From Aliihoeflea sp023389195 (GTDB taxonomy: Bacteria > Pseudomonadota > Alphaproteobacteria > Rhizobiales > Rhizobiaceae), in assembly GCA_023389195.1 (NCBI GenBank), contig JAEWET010000036.1, positions 1 through 64,000 on the forward strand: a stretch of 64,000 bases of DNA. The letters run 5' to 3'. Both the position numbers and the translations under genes were made by a program. The notes beneath the pieces are model-generated. The model saw only the letters and a program-made list of their open reading frames with translations, was not told the DNA's origin and did no database searches. Of this stretch, positions 26,079 through 35,097 are shown one piece after another (within the stretch, counting starts at the first letter, position 1; each line of letters begins with the position of its first letter).

Positions 26079-27200
26079 GTGACGACGGCAATCGCAGAAT
26101 CATATCTACGCTCGACGCGCGCATCCGAACGGGCCGCTGCCGCCGCATATCTCGCCAACGCCGCTCTTGCCGCCGAGACGCCCCGCGACGACCGCCATGC
26201 CGCCATCTCCGCGCTGACGCTGCTCGCCGACGACCCATCGCCGAACGTGCGCGCCGCCATCGCCCTGGCGCTTGCTGGCAGCCGCCGCGCGCCGCTGCAC
26301 ATCGTTCTCCACCTCGCCAAGGACCAGCCCTCCGTCGCTGCACCGATCCTCCTGCGCTCGCCGCTCTTGACCGAGGGCGACCTCGTCGAGCTCGTCGCCA
26401 CGCTCGACGCGCGCGGACAGACCGTGATCGCACGGCGGGCAGGGCTCACTCCCGGTGTCACCGCAACGCTTTCGGCCTTCGGACCGCGCGATGCCGTCAT
26501 TGAGCTTGCCCGCAATGACGACGCCGAAATTCTGCCCTCGGCCTTCCGTCAGATGGTCGAACGCTTCGGCTGCGATGCCGAACTGCGCGAGATCCTGATC
26601 CGTCAGGCGCGGCTGCCCGTCGATTGCCGCCACCGGCTCCTCGCCAGCATCGGCGATGTCCTCAGCCAATCGTCTTTCGTCAAGGCGATGATCGGTTCGG
26701 AGCGCGCGGCGCGCGTCACGCGCGATGCCTGTGCCCGTTCGACCGTCTCCCTCGTCGAAGGCGCGCGAACTGCGGAGATGTCCGAACTCGTCGCACGCCT
26801 GCGCGAGACGGGGCATCTCACCACCGCTTTCGTTCTGCGCTGCATGGCGCTCGGCAAGATGGAGTTCTTCGTTCATCTCGTCGCGCATCTCTCGACCGTT
26901 CCGCAGGAGCGCGTACGCACGATCCTCGTCTCGGGCCGCGACCTCGCCATCACGGCCGTTTTCGACAAGGCTGGATTTGCAGCGTCGATCCACCTGCCGC
27001 TCGTCGGTGCCATCCATGTCTGGCGCTCGGTCGCGCGCGGCGACCGGATCGCCGGCGTCCACGAGGCAAGCCAGGCGATGATCGATGCGATGGGCGAAGA
27101 GAATTCTTCGCAGGCCGGCCCGGTCGTCAGCCTGCTGCGCCAGGTCCAGGCCGACGCGATGCGCGCTTCCGCGACTGAAACGGTACGGATCGCCGCTTAG
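26079..27200 (+). CDS. DUF2336 domain-containing protein
   Basis: A 373-residue helical protein of the DUF2336 family, which is largely confined to alphaproteobacteria. It consists of HEAT-like helical pairs, for example ALTLLADDPSPNVRAAIALALAG near residues 45-67. There is no signal peptide or membrane segment. DUF2336 proteins are poorly characterised; some have been linked to motility or c-di-GMP circuits, which is only suggestive here. The start is GTG. It lies divergently from the MaoC operon and ends 100 bases before the parE stop. Confidence 0.82.
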   Translation: MTTAIAESYLRSTRASERAAAAAYLANAALAAETPRDDRHAAISALTLLADDPSPNVRAAIALALAGSRRAPLHIVLHLAKDQPSVAAPILLRSPLLTEGDLVELVATLDARGQTVIARRAGLTPGVTATLSAFGPRDAVIELARNDDAEILPSAFRQMVERFGCDAELREILIRQARLPVDCRHRLLASIGDVLSQSSFVKAMIGSERAARVTRDACARSTVSLVEGARTAEMSELVARLRETGHLTTAFVLRCMALGKMEFFVHLVAHLSTVPQERVRTILVSGRDLAITAVFDKAGFAASIHLPLVGAIHVWRSVARGDRIAGVHEASQAMIDAMGEENSSQAGPVVSLLRQVQADAMRASATETVRIAA

Positions 27201-27300
27201 ACCGGCGGGCATTCCGACGAATGACAAGTATGCCGCTCTAGCTGTCTTTCCCATCCGCTTTCGTGCGACGCCAGACGAGTCCGTCTGGCTGCAAAATGCT

Positions 27301-29364
27301 CTAGATATCCAGTTCGCCAGCGAACTCGGCATTGTCCTGGATGAAGCGGAAGCGCAGTTCGGGCTTGGTCCCCATCAGCGCATCCATGGACGCCTTGGTC
27401 GCGTCCTCGCTCTCGTGGACTTCGACGCGCAGCAAGGTGCGCTTGCGCTTGTCCATCGTCGTTTCCTTGAGCTGGCTCGCCAGCATCTCGCCGAGGCCCT
27501 TGAACCGGCCGAGCTCGACCTTGCCGCGCCCGGTGAACTCGGTGCGCATCAGCTCGTCCTTGTGTGCGTCATCCCGCGCATACATCGTCTTGCCGCCCTG
27601 CGTCAGCTTGTAGAGCGGCGGCACGGCCATATAGAGGTGCCCGCCGCGCACGAGCTCCGGCATTTCCTGATAGAAGAAGGTGATCAGCAGCGAAGCGATG
27701 TGCGCGCCATCGACATCCGCGTCGGTCATGATGATCACGCGGTCGTAGCGCAGATCCTCCTCGCGGTATTTCGACCGCGTGCCGCAGCCGAGCGCCTGGA
27801 TCAGGTCGGCGATCTGCTGGTTGGCGGTGAGCTTCTCTCGCCCGGCGCTCGCCACGTTGAGGATCTTGCCGCGCAGTGGCAGCACCGCCTGGCTCGCCCG
27901 GTCGCGCGCCTGCTTGGCCGATCCGCCTGCCGAATCGCCCTCGACGATGAAGAGTTCAGCGCCCGCCGCCGCGTTCTGCGTGCAGTCGGCGAGCTTTCCG
28001 GGCAGGCGCAGCTTGCGCACCGCGCTCTTGCGGCTGACTTCCTTTTCCTGGCGTCGCTTCACGCGCTCGTCGGCGCGCGCGATGACCCATTCCAGAAGCT
28101 TCGAGGCTTCCTGCGGATTGTCCGCGAGCCAGTGGTCGAACGGATCGCGCACCGCGTTCTCGACGATGCGCTGCGCTTCGCCGGTCGCCAGCCTGTCCTT
28201 GGTCTGGCCGACGAACTCAGGCTCGCGGATGAAGACCGACAGCATGCCGGCCGCCGAGATCATCACGTCCTCGGAGGTGACGATCGAGGCGCGCTTGTTG
28301 CCCGTCAGTTCCGCATAGGCGCGCAGTCCGCGCAGCAGCGCGTTGCGCAGGCCCGTTTCGTGGGTGCCACCTTCCGGCGTCGGGATCGTGTTGCAATAGG
28401 AGTTGAGGAAGCCATCGCCGCCATGCCACGTCACGGCCCATTCCAGCGAGCCGTGCCCGCCGGACTTCTCGCTCTTGCCTGCAAAAGGCTCGCGCGTGAC
28501 CTGGTATTCGGTGCCGAGCGAAGCGAGGAGATAGTCCTTCAGCCCGCCGGGGAAGTGGAACGTCGCCTTGTCGGGCGTCTTGTCCTTCTCGCCGATCAGC
28601 GAAGGATCGCACGACCAGCGAATCTCCACGCCGCCGAAGAGATAGGCCTTGGAACGCGCCATCTTGTAGAGCCGCGCGGGCTCGAAACGCGCATTGGCGC
28701 CGAAGATCTGCGCGTCGGGATGGAAACGCACCTTTGTGCCGCGCCGGTTCTGCACGTCGCCGAGAAATTCCAGTCCGCCCTGCGGGATGCCGCGTGAAAA
28801 GCGCTGGCGGTAGAGCTTGCGCCCGCGCGCGACCTCGACCTCGAGATCGTCCGAGAGCGCGTTGACGACGGAGACGCCGACGCCGTGGAGGCCGCCCGAC
28901 GTCTCGTAGACCTTCGAATCGAACTTTCCGCCCGCGTGCAGCGTCGTCATGATGACTTCGAGCGCGGACTTGTCCTTGAATTTGGGATGCGGGTCGACCG
29001 GGATGCCGCGGCCGTTGTCGGTCACCGACAGGAAGCCGTCGGACGAAAGCTCGACCTCGATGAAGGTCGCGTGGCCGGCCACCGCCTCGTCCATCGAATT
29101 GTCGATCACTTCGGCGAAGAGGTGGTGCAGCGCCTTTTCGTCGGTGCCGCCGATATACATGCCCGGCCGCCGGCGCACCGGCTCCAGCCCTTCCAGCACC
29201 TCGATGTCGGCAGCGCTGTAGCCGTCGCTGGCATCCTTCGTCGCAACGGCCGCCGGTGGCGCCGCGCGCTTGGCGGCGGCGACGATCGGGTCGGCGGGAC
29301 GCGCCGCGGGCTTGGCCGGCGTCGAGGCGGCGAGGTCGCCGAAGAGGTCGTTGTTGTCGTCCAT
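27301..29364 (-). CDS. parE: DNA topoisomerase IV subunit B
   Basis: ParE (687 residues) is the ATPase subunit of topoisomerase IV, which unlinks daughter chromosomes. GHKL ATPase motifs are present: EVIDNSMDEAV (about residue 90), DNGRGIP and GGLHGVGVSVVNALS. The transducer region and the Toprim domain follow, with EGDSAGG and the metal-binding DADVDGAHI near residues 475 and 550. The N-terminus has an Ala-rich extension of about 45 residues. No parC is in the window. It faces DUF2336 convergently. Confidence 0.96.
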   Translation of the reverse strand: MDDNNDLFGDLAASTPAKPAARPADPIVAAAKRAAPPAAVATKDASDGYSAADIEVLEGLEPVRRRPGMYIGGTDEKALHHLFAEVIDNSMDEAVAGHATFIEVELSSDGFLSVTDNGRGIPVDPHPKFKDKSALEVIMTTLHAGGKFDSKVYETSGGLHGVGVSVVNALSDDLEVEVARGRKLYRQRFSRGIPQGGLEFLGDVQNRRGTKVRFHPDAQIFGANARFEPARLYKMARSKAYLFGGVEIRWSCDPSLIGEKDKTPDKATFHFPGGLKDYLLASLGTEYQVTREPFAGKSEKSGGHGSLEWAVTWHGGDGFLNSYCNTIPTPEGGTHETGLRNALLRGLRAYAELTGNKRASIVTSEDVMISAAGMLSVFIREPEFVGQTKDRLATGEAQRIVENAVRDPFDHWLADNPQEASKLLEWVIARADERVKRRQEKEVSRKSAVRKLRLPGKLADCTQNAAAGAELFIVEGDSAGGSAKQARDRASQAVLPLRGKILNVASAGREKLTANQQIADLIQALGCGTRSKYREEDLRYDRVIIMTDADVDGAHIASLLITFFYQEMPELVRGGHLYMAVPPLYKLTQGGKTMYARDDAHKDELMRTEFTGRGKVELGRFKGLGEMLASQLKETTMDKRKRTLLRVEVHESEDATKASMDALMGTKPELRFRFIQDNAEFAGELDI

Positions 29365-29504
29365 GGGCGGCAGGTTGGTCCGTTCGCGAATCAGATCGAG
29401 CGTGCTCGCAGGGCTGTCATCATAGCCGGGGGCCTTCTAATGCAGGAGATCGCGGCAAAAATGAAGGGGCGCGTTCCCGATTCGTCCACAGGCAAGAGCG
29501 CTGG

Positions 29505-30604
29505 TCAGCCAAGCGGGCCATGCAGGGCAAGACCTTGGAGCTTGCGGATCAGGTCGACGCGCGAGTTGGATTCCGTCTTTGTGTAGATGTGCTTGATCTG
29601 CGTCCGCACGGTCTCCACGGAAATTCCATGCCGCTCCGCGATCATCCGCGCCGATAGCCCCTCGATCAGGCCGAGGACCACCCGCTGCTCGGCGCCGGAC
29701 AACTGAAACAGCTTGCCGACATCTTCGATGTCGGTTGCTCGCAGTTCCCGCGCCATCGGTTCGATGAGAACGAGGATGGACGGCCCCTCGAAAAAGGCGG
29801 GAACGGGGTCCTTCTCGATCGACACCAGGGTTATGCGTTCCGTTCGCGAAACGAAGGTCAGCGTCTTGGGCCCCACATAATCGCGCCTGCACATCAGCCG
29901 AAGCGCGTCATCGGCTCCAGGCACATTCAGCCGTAAGCTGCGCCCGAGCGTGCGAATGCTGGTGCCGTCCATCATCATTTCGCGGGCCGCAGGCGAGGCG
30001 GCCGTGACCATTCGATCCTCGTTCACGACGAGCGCGCCCGCGCTGATGGCATCGAGTATCGAATGGCCGACTGGCCCGATCGCCTCACGCGCGACGGATC
30101 GCCTGTAGAATGAGAAAGCGCGCCGCAGATGGGGCGAGATATCGCCGAACATCCGTGCCAGCGGTTCGTTTTCGTTACCGTCTGCCTGGCCGGTGAAGCC
30201 GATCAGAAAAAAGGAGCAGGACGGATCGCGGATCGCGGTCACACCAACAACCGATTCGATGCCCTGCGGCCGCAGGTAGTCATTGTAGAATTCGCTATTC
30301 AGGAAGATTTCAGCGCGCAAAGAGCATCGGCAACTGTCCCCAGATCGACAGGCCGCTCCAGCACGGCCGGTGTCAGGGGATTCACATTTACGTAGTAGTC
30401 GCGGAAGCTGACCGCATCCGCTTCGTCCATCGGTGAGGCGAGATTGAAAATGCCCTTTTTCTCGCTCGGATTGTAGCAGAAAAGGCTCGCCTTGCCGCCG
30501 GGAATGCGGGCCGCGAGATTGCCTGCAAATCTCTCCCAGCTCGTCCGTCCAACCAGACAAGCATAGATTTCATCGACGACCGCTTCGGTTTGAGGAGATG
30601 ACAT
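29505..30604 (-). pseudogene. LuxR-type regulator split by a frameshift
   Basis: Two reading frames join into one regulator. The first (30604-30299) starts MSSPQTEAVVDEIYACL and gives about 100 residues ending DALCALKSS-stop. The rest continues in the -1 frame from RAEIFLNSEFYNDYL near 30317 to 29505. It includes a PAS-like middle (HSILDAISAGALVVNEDRMV) and a C-terminal LuxR helix-turn-helix with AEQRVVLGLIEGLSARMIAERHGISVETVRTQIKHIY. Restoring one base near 30310-30320 would give an intact protein of about 365 residues. No slippery heptamer is seen, so a loss-of-function mutation or a sequencing error is more likely than programmed frameshifting. Ligand and targets are unknown. Confidence 0.8.
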
Positions 30605-30689
30605 AGCAATCCCCGCCGTTCACGGAATTTTGAGGTCAAAACCAGTTTGACGCAAGTCCATGGCTCGAGGCGCGCGTCGGCCGTCTCGC

Positions 30690-30740
30690 GTGAAACCGTG
30701 CAAACTTTCGAACTGAAGTAATTCAATGAAAACGTTTCAC
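30690..30740. promoter_or_regulatory. GTGAAAC/GTTTCAC inverted repeat in a divergent promoter region
   Basis: GTGAAAC (30690-30696) and GTTTCAC (30734-30740) are perfect 7-bp inverted arms 37 bases apart; the right arm is itself half of a near-palindrome TGAAA-ACG-TTTCA (30727-30739). The region lies between the LuxR-type regulator and the divergent GGDEF gene and may be an operator. Confidence 0.35.
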
Positions 30741-30781
30741 AGTTAAAGCATCGGCAAGGTTGGCTGGTGAGGGGCAGGGAA

Positions 30782-31927
30782 GTGACGGTCAATTACGCAT
30801 CGCTTCTGCTCGCCACCGCGATTTCCGGCATCTGTCTCGCCGCGACGATGATGGGCTTCTGGTTCACCGCCAAGCGCGATTCCTTCAAGCTCACCTGGTC
30901 GCTGGGCGTACTGACGCTCGTCGCCCATGTCCTCGCCTACACGATCTATGCCGAGAACCCGCATCCGGTCATAGGCGCCTTCGTCGTGGCGCTGCTGCCG
31001 CTCGGCCTGTCGATCATCCACGGCGCGGCGCACCAGTTCGTTCAGCAGAACCCCTCGCTCAACCGCGTCGCGGTCACGTCGCTGATCTCGCTCGGGCTCG
31101 CCCTTCCGCCGCTCGCGCTCGGCTATGACGGCATCGCCTTCATCGTCCAGAACCTCGCAGCCGCTATCCTTCTGTCGATGTCCGGGCATGTCTATTTCAG
31201 CCATCGCCGCGAAGCGCCGACGGCGCTGATGCTGATGGCTGGCCTCTATCATCTGGCTGCGCTTTCCTTCGCGGCCTGCGGGCTCGTGTTGATCGTCGGC
31301 CAGCAATGGACACTTGGCGGCGTGCCGGAAAACTGGGCCGAGCGCGTCAACATCGTCGTGGCCATCCTCGCCATGACCGGCGGCGGCGCGCTCTCCATCG
31401 CGCTCGACCAGACGCGCCTTGCGCAACTGCACAAGGCCGAGGCGATCACCGACGCGCTGACCGGCCTCCTCAATCGCCGGGGCCTGGCGCAGATGACCGC
31501 CGGCCAGACCTACGGGCCCTTCGCGGCCGTCGCGATCTTTGATCTCGACCATTTCAAGAGCGTAAACGACACGCATGGCCATGCTGCGGGCGACGCTGTG
31601 CTCTGCGACTTCGCTCGCATTCTCGATCAGGGCAAACGCGGACGCGACATCGCCGCGCGTCTTGGCGGCGAGGAATTCGCGCTGGTCATGCCGCGCGTCA
31701 CCGACGATCAGGCGGCGGCCACAGTCCGACGCATTTGCGCCATGCTCGCGGCCGAGACCTTCGAGGCCAAGGGCCGCGCCTTCCGCTGCACGGCCAGCGC
31801 CGGCATCGTCTTCGGCGACGATACACGGCCGGGTGTCGACGCGCTCATTGCGCGCGCCGACGAAGCGCTCTACGCGGCCAAGAATTCCGGCCGCAACCGC
31901 ATCGAGATTGCGCGGATCGCCGGTTAA
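30782..31927 (+). CDS. Membrane-anchored diguanylate cyclase
   Basis: A 381-residue protein with about six or seven membrane helices in the first 210 residues and a C-terminal GGDEF domain that makes cyclic di-GMP. The active site reads GGEEF, the substrate site FDLDHFKSVNDTHGH is complete, and an RxxD inhibitory site (RGRD) stands five residues before GGEEF, so product feedback is likely. No separate sensor domain is recognised; the membrane part may sense. I chose the GTG at 30782 with an AGGGGCAGGGAA stretch upstream; a GTG at 30767 is also in frame. Its stop TTAA is shared with convergent gcvP. Confidence 0.9.
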   Translation: MTVNYASLLLATAISGICLAATMMGFWFTAKRDSFKLTWSLGVLTLVAHVLAYTIYAENPHPVIGAFVVALLPLGLSIIHGAAHQFVQQNPSLNRVAVTSLISLGLALPPLALGYDGIAFIVQNLAAAILLSMSGHVYFSHRREAPTALMLMAGLYHLAALSFAACGLVLIVGQQWTLGGVPENWAERVNIVVAILAMTGGGALSIALDQTRLAQLHKAEAITDALTGLLNRRGLAQMTAGQTYGPFAAVAIFDLDHFKSVNDTHGHAAGDAVLCDFARILDQGKRGRDIAARLGGEEFALVMPRVTDDQAAATVRRICAMLAAETFEAKGRAFRCTASAGIVFGDDTRPGVDALIARADEALYAAKNSGRNRIEIARIAG

Positions 31928-34710
31928 CTTGCCAAAGCCTCCATCGGCGGACACGAGCAGACCAGGTTGCGGTCACCGGCCACATTGTCGATGCGCGAGA
32001 CGGGCGGCCAGTATTTCGACGCCATGTTCGCGTCGCCGGCCGGGAAGGCAGCCTCGATCCGCGAATACGGGTGCACCCAGTCGGTCGCCATCACGTCGAT
32101 TGCCGGGTGGGGGGCGTTGACGAGCGGATTGTCGTCCTTCGGCCACTTGCCTTCGGCTACCTTCGCCGCTTCCTTCGCGATGGCGATCATCGCATCACAG
32201 AAGCGGTCGACTTCGGCCTTGGGCTCCGATTCCGTCGGCTCGACCATCAGCGTTCCCGCAACCGGCCACGACATGGTCGGCGCGTGGAAGCCGTAGTCGA
32301 TCAGGCGCTTGGCGATGTCCTCGACCGAAACGCCGGCGCTTTCCTTCAGCACCCGCGTGTCGAGGATGCACTCATGCGCGACGCGTCCGTTGCGGCCGCG
32401 ATAGAGCACCGGGAAATGCGGCTCCAGCCGTTCGGCGATGTAATTGGCCGAAAGGATCGCGAGTTCCGTCGCGCGCTTGAGGCCCGGTGCGCCCATCATC
32501 CGGATATACATCCAGGTGATCGGCAGGATCGAGGCCGAGCCGAAGGAAGCCGCCGCGACGGCATGGCGCGAGCCGTCCGCCACATGGCCCGGCAGGAACT
32601 TCGCCAGATGCGCCTTGACGCCAATCGGCCCGATGCCGGGGCCGCCGCCGCCATGTGGAATGCAGAACGTCTTGTGCAAATTCATGTGGCAGACGTCGGC
32701 ACCGAGATCGCCCGGCCGCGAAAGGCCGACCATCGCGTTCAGATTCGCGCCGTCGAAATAGACCTGCCCGCCATGGTCGTGGACGATCTTGCAGATGTCG
32801 CGCACGCCTTCCTCGAACACGCCATGCGTCGAGGGATAGGTCAACATCAGCGCCGCCAGCCTGTCCGCATGCTGGTCGGCCTTCGCCTTCAGATCGTCGA
32901 AATCGACGTCGCCGTGATCCGTGCACTTGACCACGACGATGTCCATCCCCGCCATCGAGGCGCTGGCCGGGTTGGTGCCATGGGCGGAGGAGGGGATCAG
33001 GCAGACGGTACGGTTCTCGTCGCCACGCGCGCGGTGATAGCGGCGGATGGCAAGGAGACCGGCATATTCGCCCTGGCTGCCGGCATTCGGCTGCAGCGAA
33101 ACGGCGTCGAAACCGGTGATCTCGGCCAGCCATTCCTCGAGCTGGTCGAACATGGCCTTGTAGCCCTCGGCGCTGCCTTCCGGCGCGAAGGGGTGGAGGT
33201 TGGCCACGCCGGCCCAGCTCACCGGCATCATCTCGGCTGCGGCGTTCAGCTTCATCGTGCAGGAGCCGAGCGGGATCATCGCCCGGTCGAGCGCCAGATC
33301 CTTGTCGGCGAGGCGGCGCAGGAAGCGCATCATCTCCGTCTCGGAGCGGTTTTCGTGGAAGACCGGCTGGCTCATGAAGGAGCCCGAACGCTTGCCGGGC
33401 AGCCGCGCATCCGCCGTCTCCGGCAGCTTCACGCCGAAGAGGTCGGCAATGGCGGCAAGGTCGGCCTCGGTCGACGTCTCGTCGAAGCTGATGCCGATCC
33501 GGCCATCCTCGAAGTCGCGCAGCCAAAGCCCGCGCTCCATCGTCTTCTCGATGATGGCCTCGGCGTGTTTCGTCGTCACGGTCACCGTGTCGAAGAAGCT
33601 GTCGCCCGCGACCTCGACGTCCTTGGCCTTCAGCCCGGTATGAAGCCGCGCCGCAAAGCCATGGAGGCGGTTCGCGATTTCCTGCAGGCCTTGCGGGCCG
33701 TGCCAGACCGCGTAGGCGGCAGCCATGTTGGCGAGCAGCGCTTGCGCGGTGCAGATGTTCGACGTCGCCTTGTCGCGGCGAATGTGCTGCTCGCGCGTCT
33801 GGAGCGCGAGGCGATAGCCGACGCGCCCGCCCGCATCGACCGACTGGCCGACGAGACGGCCCGGCATCAGCCGCGTGAAGCGGTCCTCGACCGCGCAATA
33901 GGCCGCATGCGGGCCGCCATTGCCCATCGGCACGCCGAGGCGCTGCATCGAGCCGACCGCGATCTCAGCGCCGAGCGAGGCCGGCGTCTGCGTGATCGCC
34001 AGCGCGAGTGGATCGGCGACGAAGATCACGACCGCGCCCGATTTCTTGGCCTTAGCGATCTCGTCCTTATGGTCGCCATAGACGCCATTCGTGTCCGGCC
34101 ACGGCACGATCAGCGCCGCCGTCTCGTCATCGACCGGGTCGCAGCCGATCGCCATGCCGAGCGGTTCGGCCCGCGTCTCCACCACGTCGAGCGTATGCGG
34201 ATGCAGCGCGCCCGCGATCGAGATCTTCAGGCGCTTCATGCGGTGATGGCGGAACGCGATGCCGACGGCTTCGGCCACCGCCGTCGCCTCGTCCAGCAGC
34301 GAGGAGGATGCAACCGGCAGGCCGGTCAGTTCCGTCACCAGCGTCTGGAAATGGAAAAGCATCTCCAGCCGCCCCTGGCTGATCTCGGCCTGATAGGGCG
34401 TATAGGCCGTGTACCAGGCCGGGTTCTCGAACAGATTGCGCTGGATGACCGGCGGCACATGCGTGCCGTGGTAGCCCGCGCCGATGAAGCTCCTGGCGAC
34501 GACGTTCCTGTCCATCATGCCGGAAAGCTCTGCGAGCGCTTCCTGCTCGCTGGCCGGCGCCGGCAGATCGAGCGGCGCCTCCAGCCGGATGGACTTCGGC
34601 ACGGCCTGGCTGATCAGCGTGTCGATCGAGGTGACGCCAAGCGTCTTCAGCATGTCGCGCTGGTCGGCGGGGCCGGGGCCGATGTGGCGATTGGCAAAGC
34701 TGGTGCTCAT
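31924..34710 (-). CDS. gcvP: Glycine dehydrogenase (decarboxylating), P protein
   Basis: GcvP (928 residues) decarboxylates glycine and passes the aminomethyl group to lipoyl-GcvH. It is the fused single-chain form, both halves showing aminotransferase-like folds; the PLP lysine is in MNLHKTFCIPHGGGGPG in the C-terminal half, and the N-terminal half starts RHIGPGPADQRDML. The ATG stands 13 bases after the gcvH stop. Third gene of gcvT-gcvH-gcvP, behind a glycine riboswitch. The end overlaps the stop of the diguanylate cyclase. Confidence 0.97.
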   Translation of the reverse strand: MSTSFANRHIGPGPADQRDMLKTLGVTSIDTLISQAVPKSIRLEAPLDLPAPASEQEALAELSGMMDRNVVARSFIGAGYHGTHVPPVIQRNLFENPAWYTAYTPYQAEISQGRLEMLFHFQTLVTELTGLPVASSSLLDEATAVAEAVGIAFRHHRMKRLKISIAGALHPHTLDVVETRAEPLGMAIGCDPVDDETAALIVPWPDTNGVYGDHKDEIAKAKKSGAVVIFVADPLALAITQTPASLGAEIAVGSMQRLGVPMGNGGPHAAYCAVEDRFTRLMPGRLVGQSVDAGGRVGYRLALQTREQHIRRDKATSNICTAQALLANMAAAYAVWHGPQGLQEIANRLHGFAARLHTGLKAKDVEVAGDSFFDTVTVTTKHAEAIIEKTMERGLWLRDFEDGRIGISFDETSTEADLAAIADLFGVKLPETADARLPGKRSGSFMSQPVFHENRSETEMMRFLRRLADKDLALDRAMIPLGSCTMKLNAAAEMMPVSWAGVANLHPFAPEGSAEGYKAMFDQLEEWLAEITGFDAVSLQPNAGSQGEYAGLLAIRRYHRARGDENRTVCLIPSSAHGTNPASASMAGMDIVVVKCTDHGDVDFDDLKAKADQHADRLAALMLTYPSTHGVFEEGVRDICKIVHDHGGQVYFDGANLNAMVGLSRPGDLGADVCHMNLHKTFCIPHGGGGPGIGPIGVKAHLAKFLPGHVADGSRHAVAAASFGSASILPITWMYIRMMGAPGLKRATELAILSANYIAERLEPHFPVLYRGRNGRVAHECILDTRVLKESAGVSVEDIAKRLIDYGFHAPTMSWPVAGTLMVEPTESEPKAEVDRFCDAMIAIAKEAAKVAEGKWPKDDNPLVNAPHPAIDVMATDWVHPYSRIEAAFPAGDANMASKYWPPVSRIDNVAGDRNLVCSCPPMEALAS

Positions 34711-34723
34711 TGGTCGCTCTCCG

Positions 34724-35092
34724 TCAGGCCGTCGTCGCGTCATAGGCGGCGCGGTCCATCAGGCCCTCGAGCGCGGCCTTGTCGGCGAGTTTCATCTTCC
34801 ACAACCAGCCATCCTTTTCGGCAGCCGAATTGACGAGGCCGGGATTGTCGGACAGCCCGTCATTGACCTCCGTCACCTCGCCGGCGAGCGGTGCGTAGAC
34901 GTCCGATGCGGCCTTCACCGATTCGACGACGACGACCGTGTCGCCCTTGTCGATCGTCCGCCCCTTCTCGGGCAACTCGACGAAGACGAGGTCGCCGAGC
35001 TGTTCCTGCGCGTAATTGGTGATCCCGACGGTCGCAATGTCGCCCTCGACGCGAACCCACTCATGATCTTCGGTGAAATAAGTCTGGGCCAT
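34724..35092 (-). CDS. gcvH: Glycine cleavage system H protein
   Basis: GcvH (122 residues) carries the lipoyl arm that shuttles between P, T and L proteins. The lipoylated lysine is Lys60 in VESVKAASDVY, within the usual context, and the family end DGWLWKMKL is present. I chose the second ATG, because the ribosome binding site AAAGGA overlaps the first ATG at 35101. The gene starts 5 bases after gcvT. Confidence 0.96.
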   Translation of the reverse strand: MAQTYFTEDHEWVRVEGDIATVGITNYAQEQLGDLVFVELPEKGRTIDKGDTVVVVESVKAASDVYAPLAGEVTEVNDGLSDNPGLVNSAAEKDGWLWKMKLADKAALEGLMDRAAYDATTA

Positions 35093-35097
35093 GTGCG

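Noticed and set aside
30299..30330. Programmed -1 frameshifting in the LuxR-type regulator
   Set aside because: No X-XXY-YYZ slippery heptamer or downstream stem was seen at the junction; a mutation or read error is simpler.
31735..34833. A 1032-codon open frame opposite gcvP
   Set aside because: Shadow of gcvP, which has all catalytic motifs on the minus strand.
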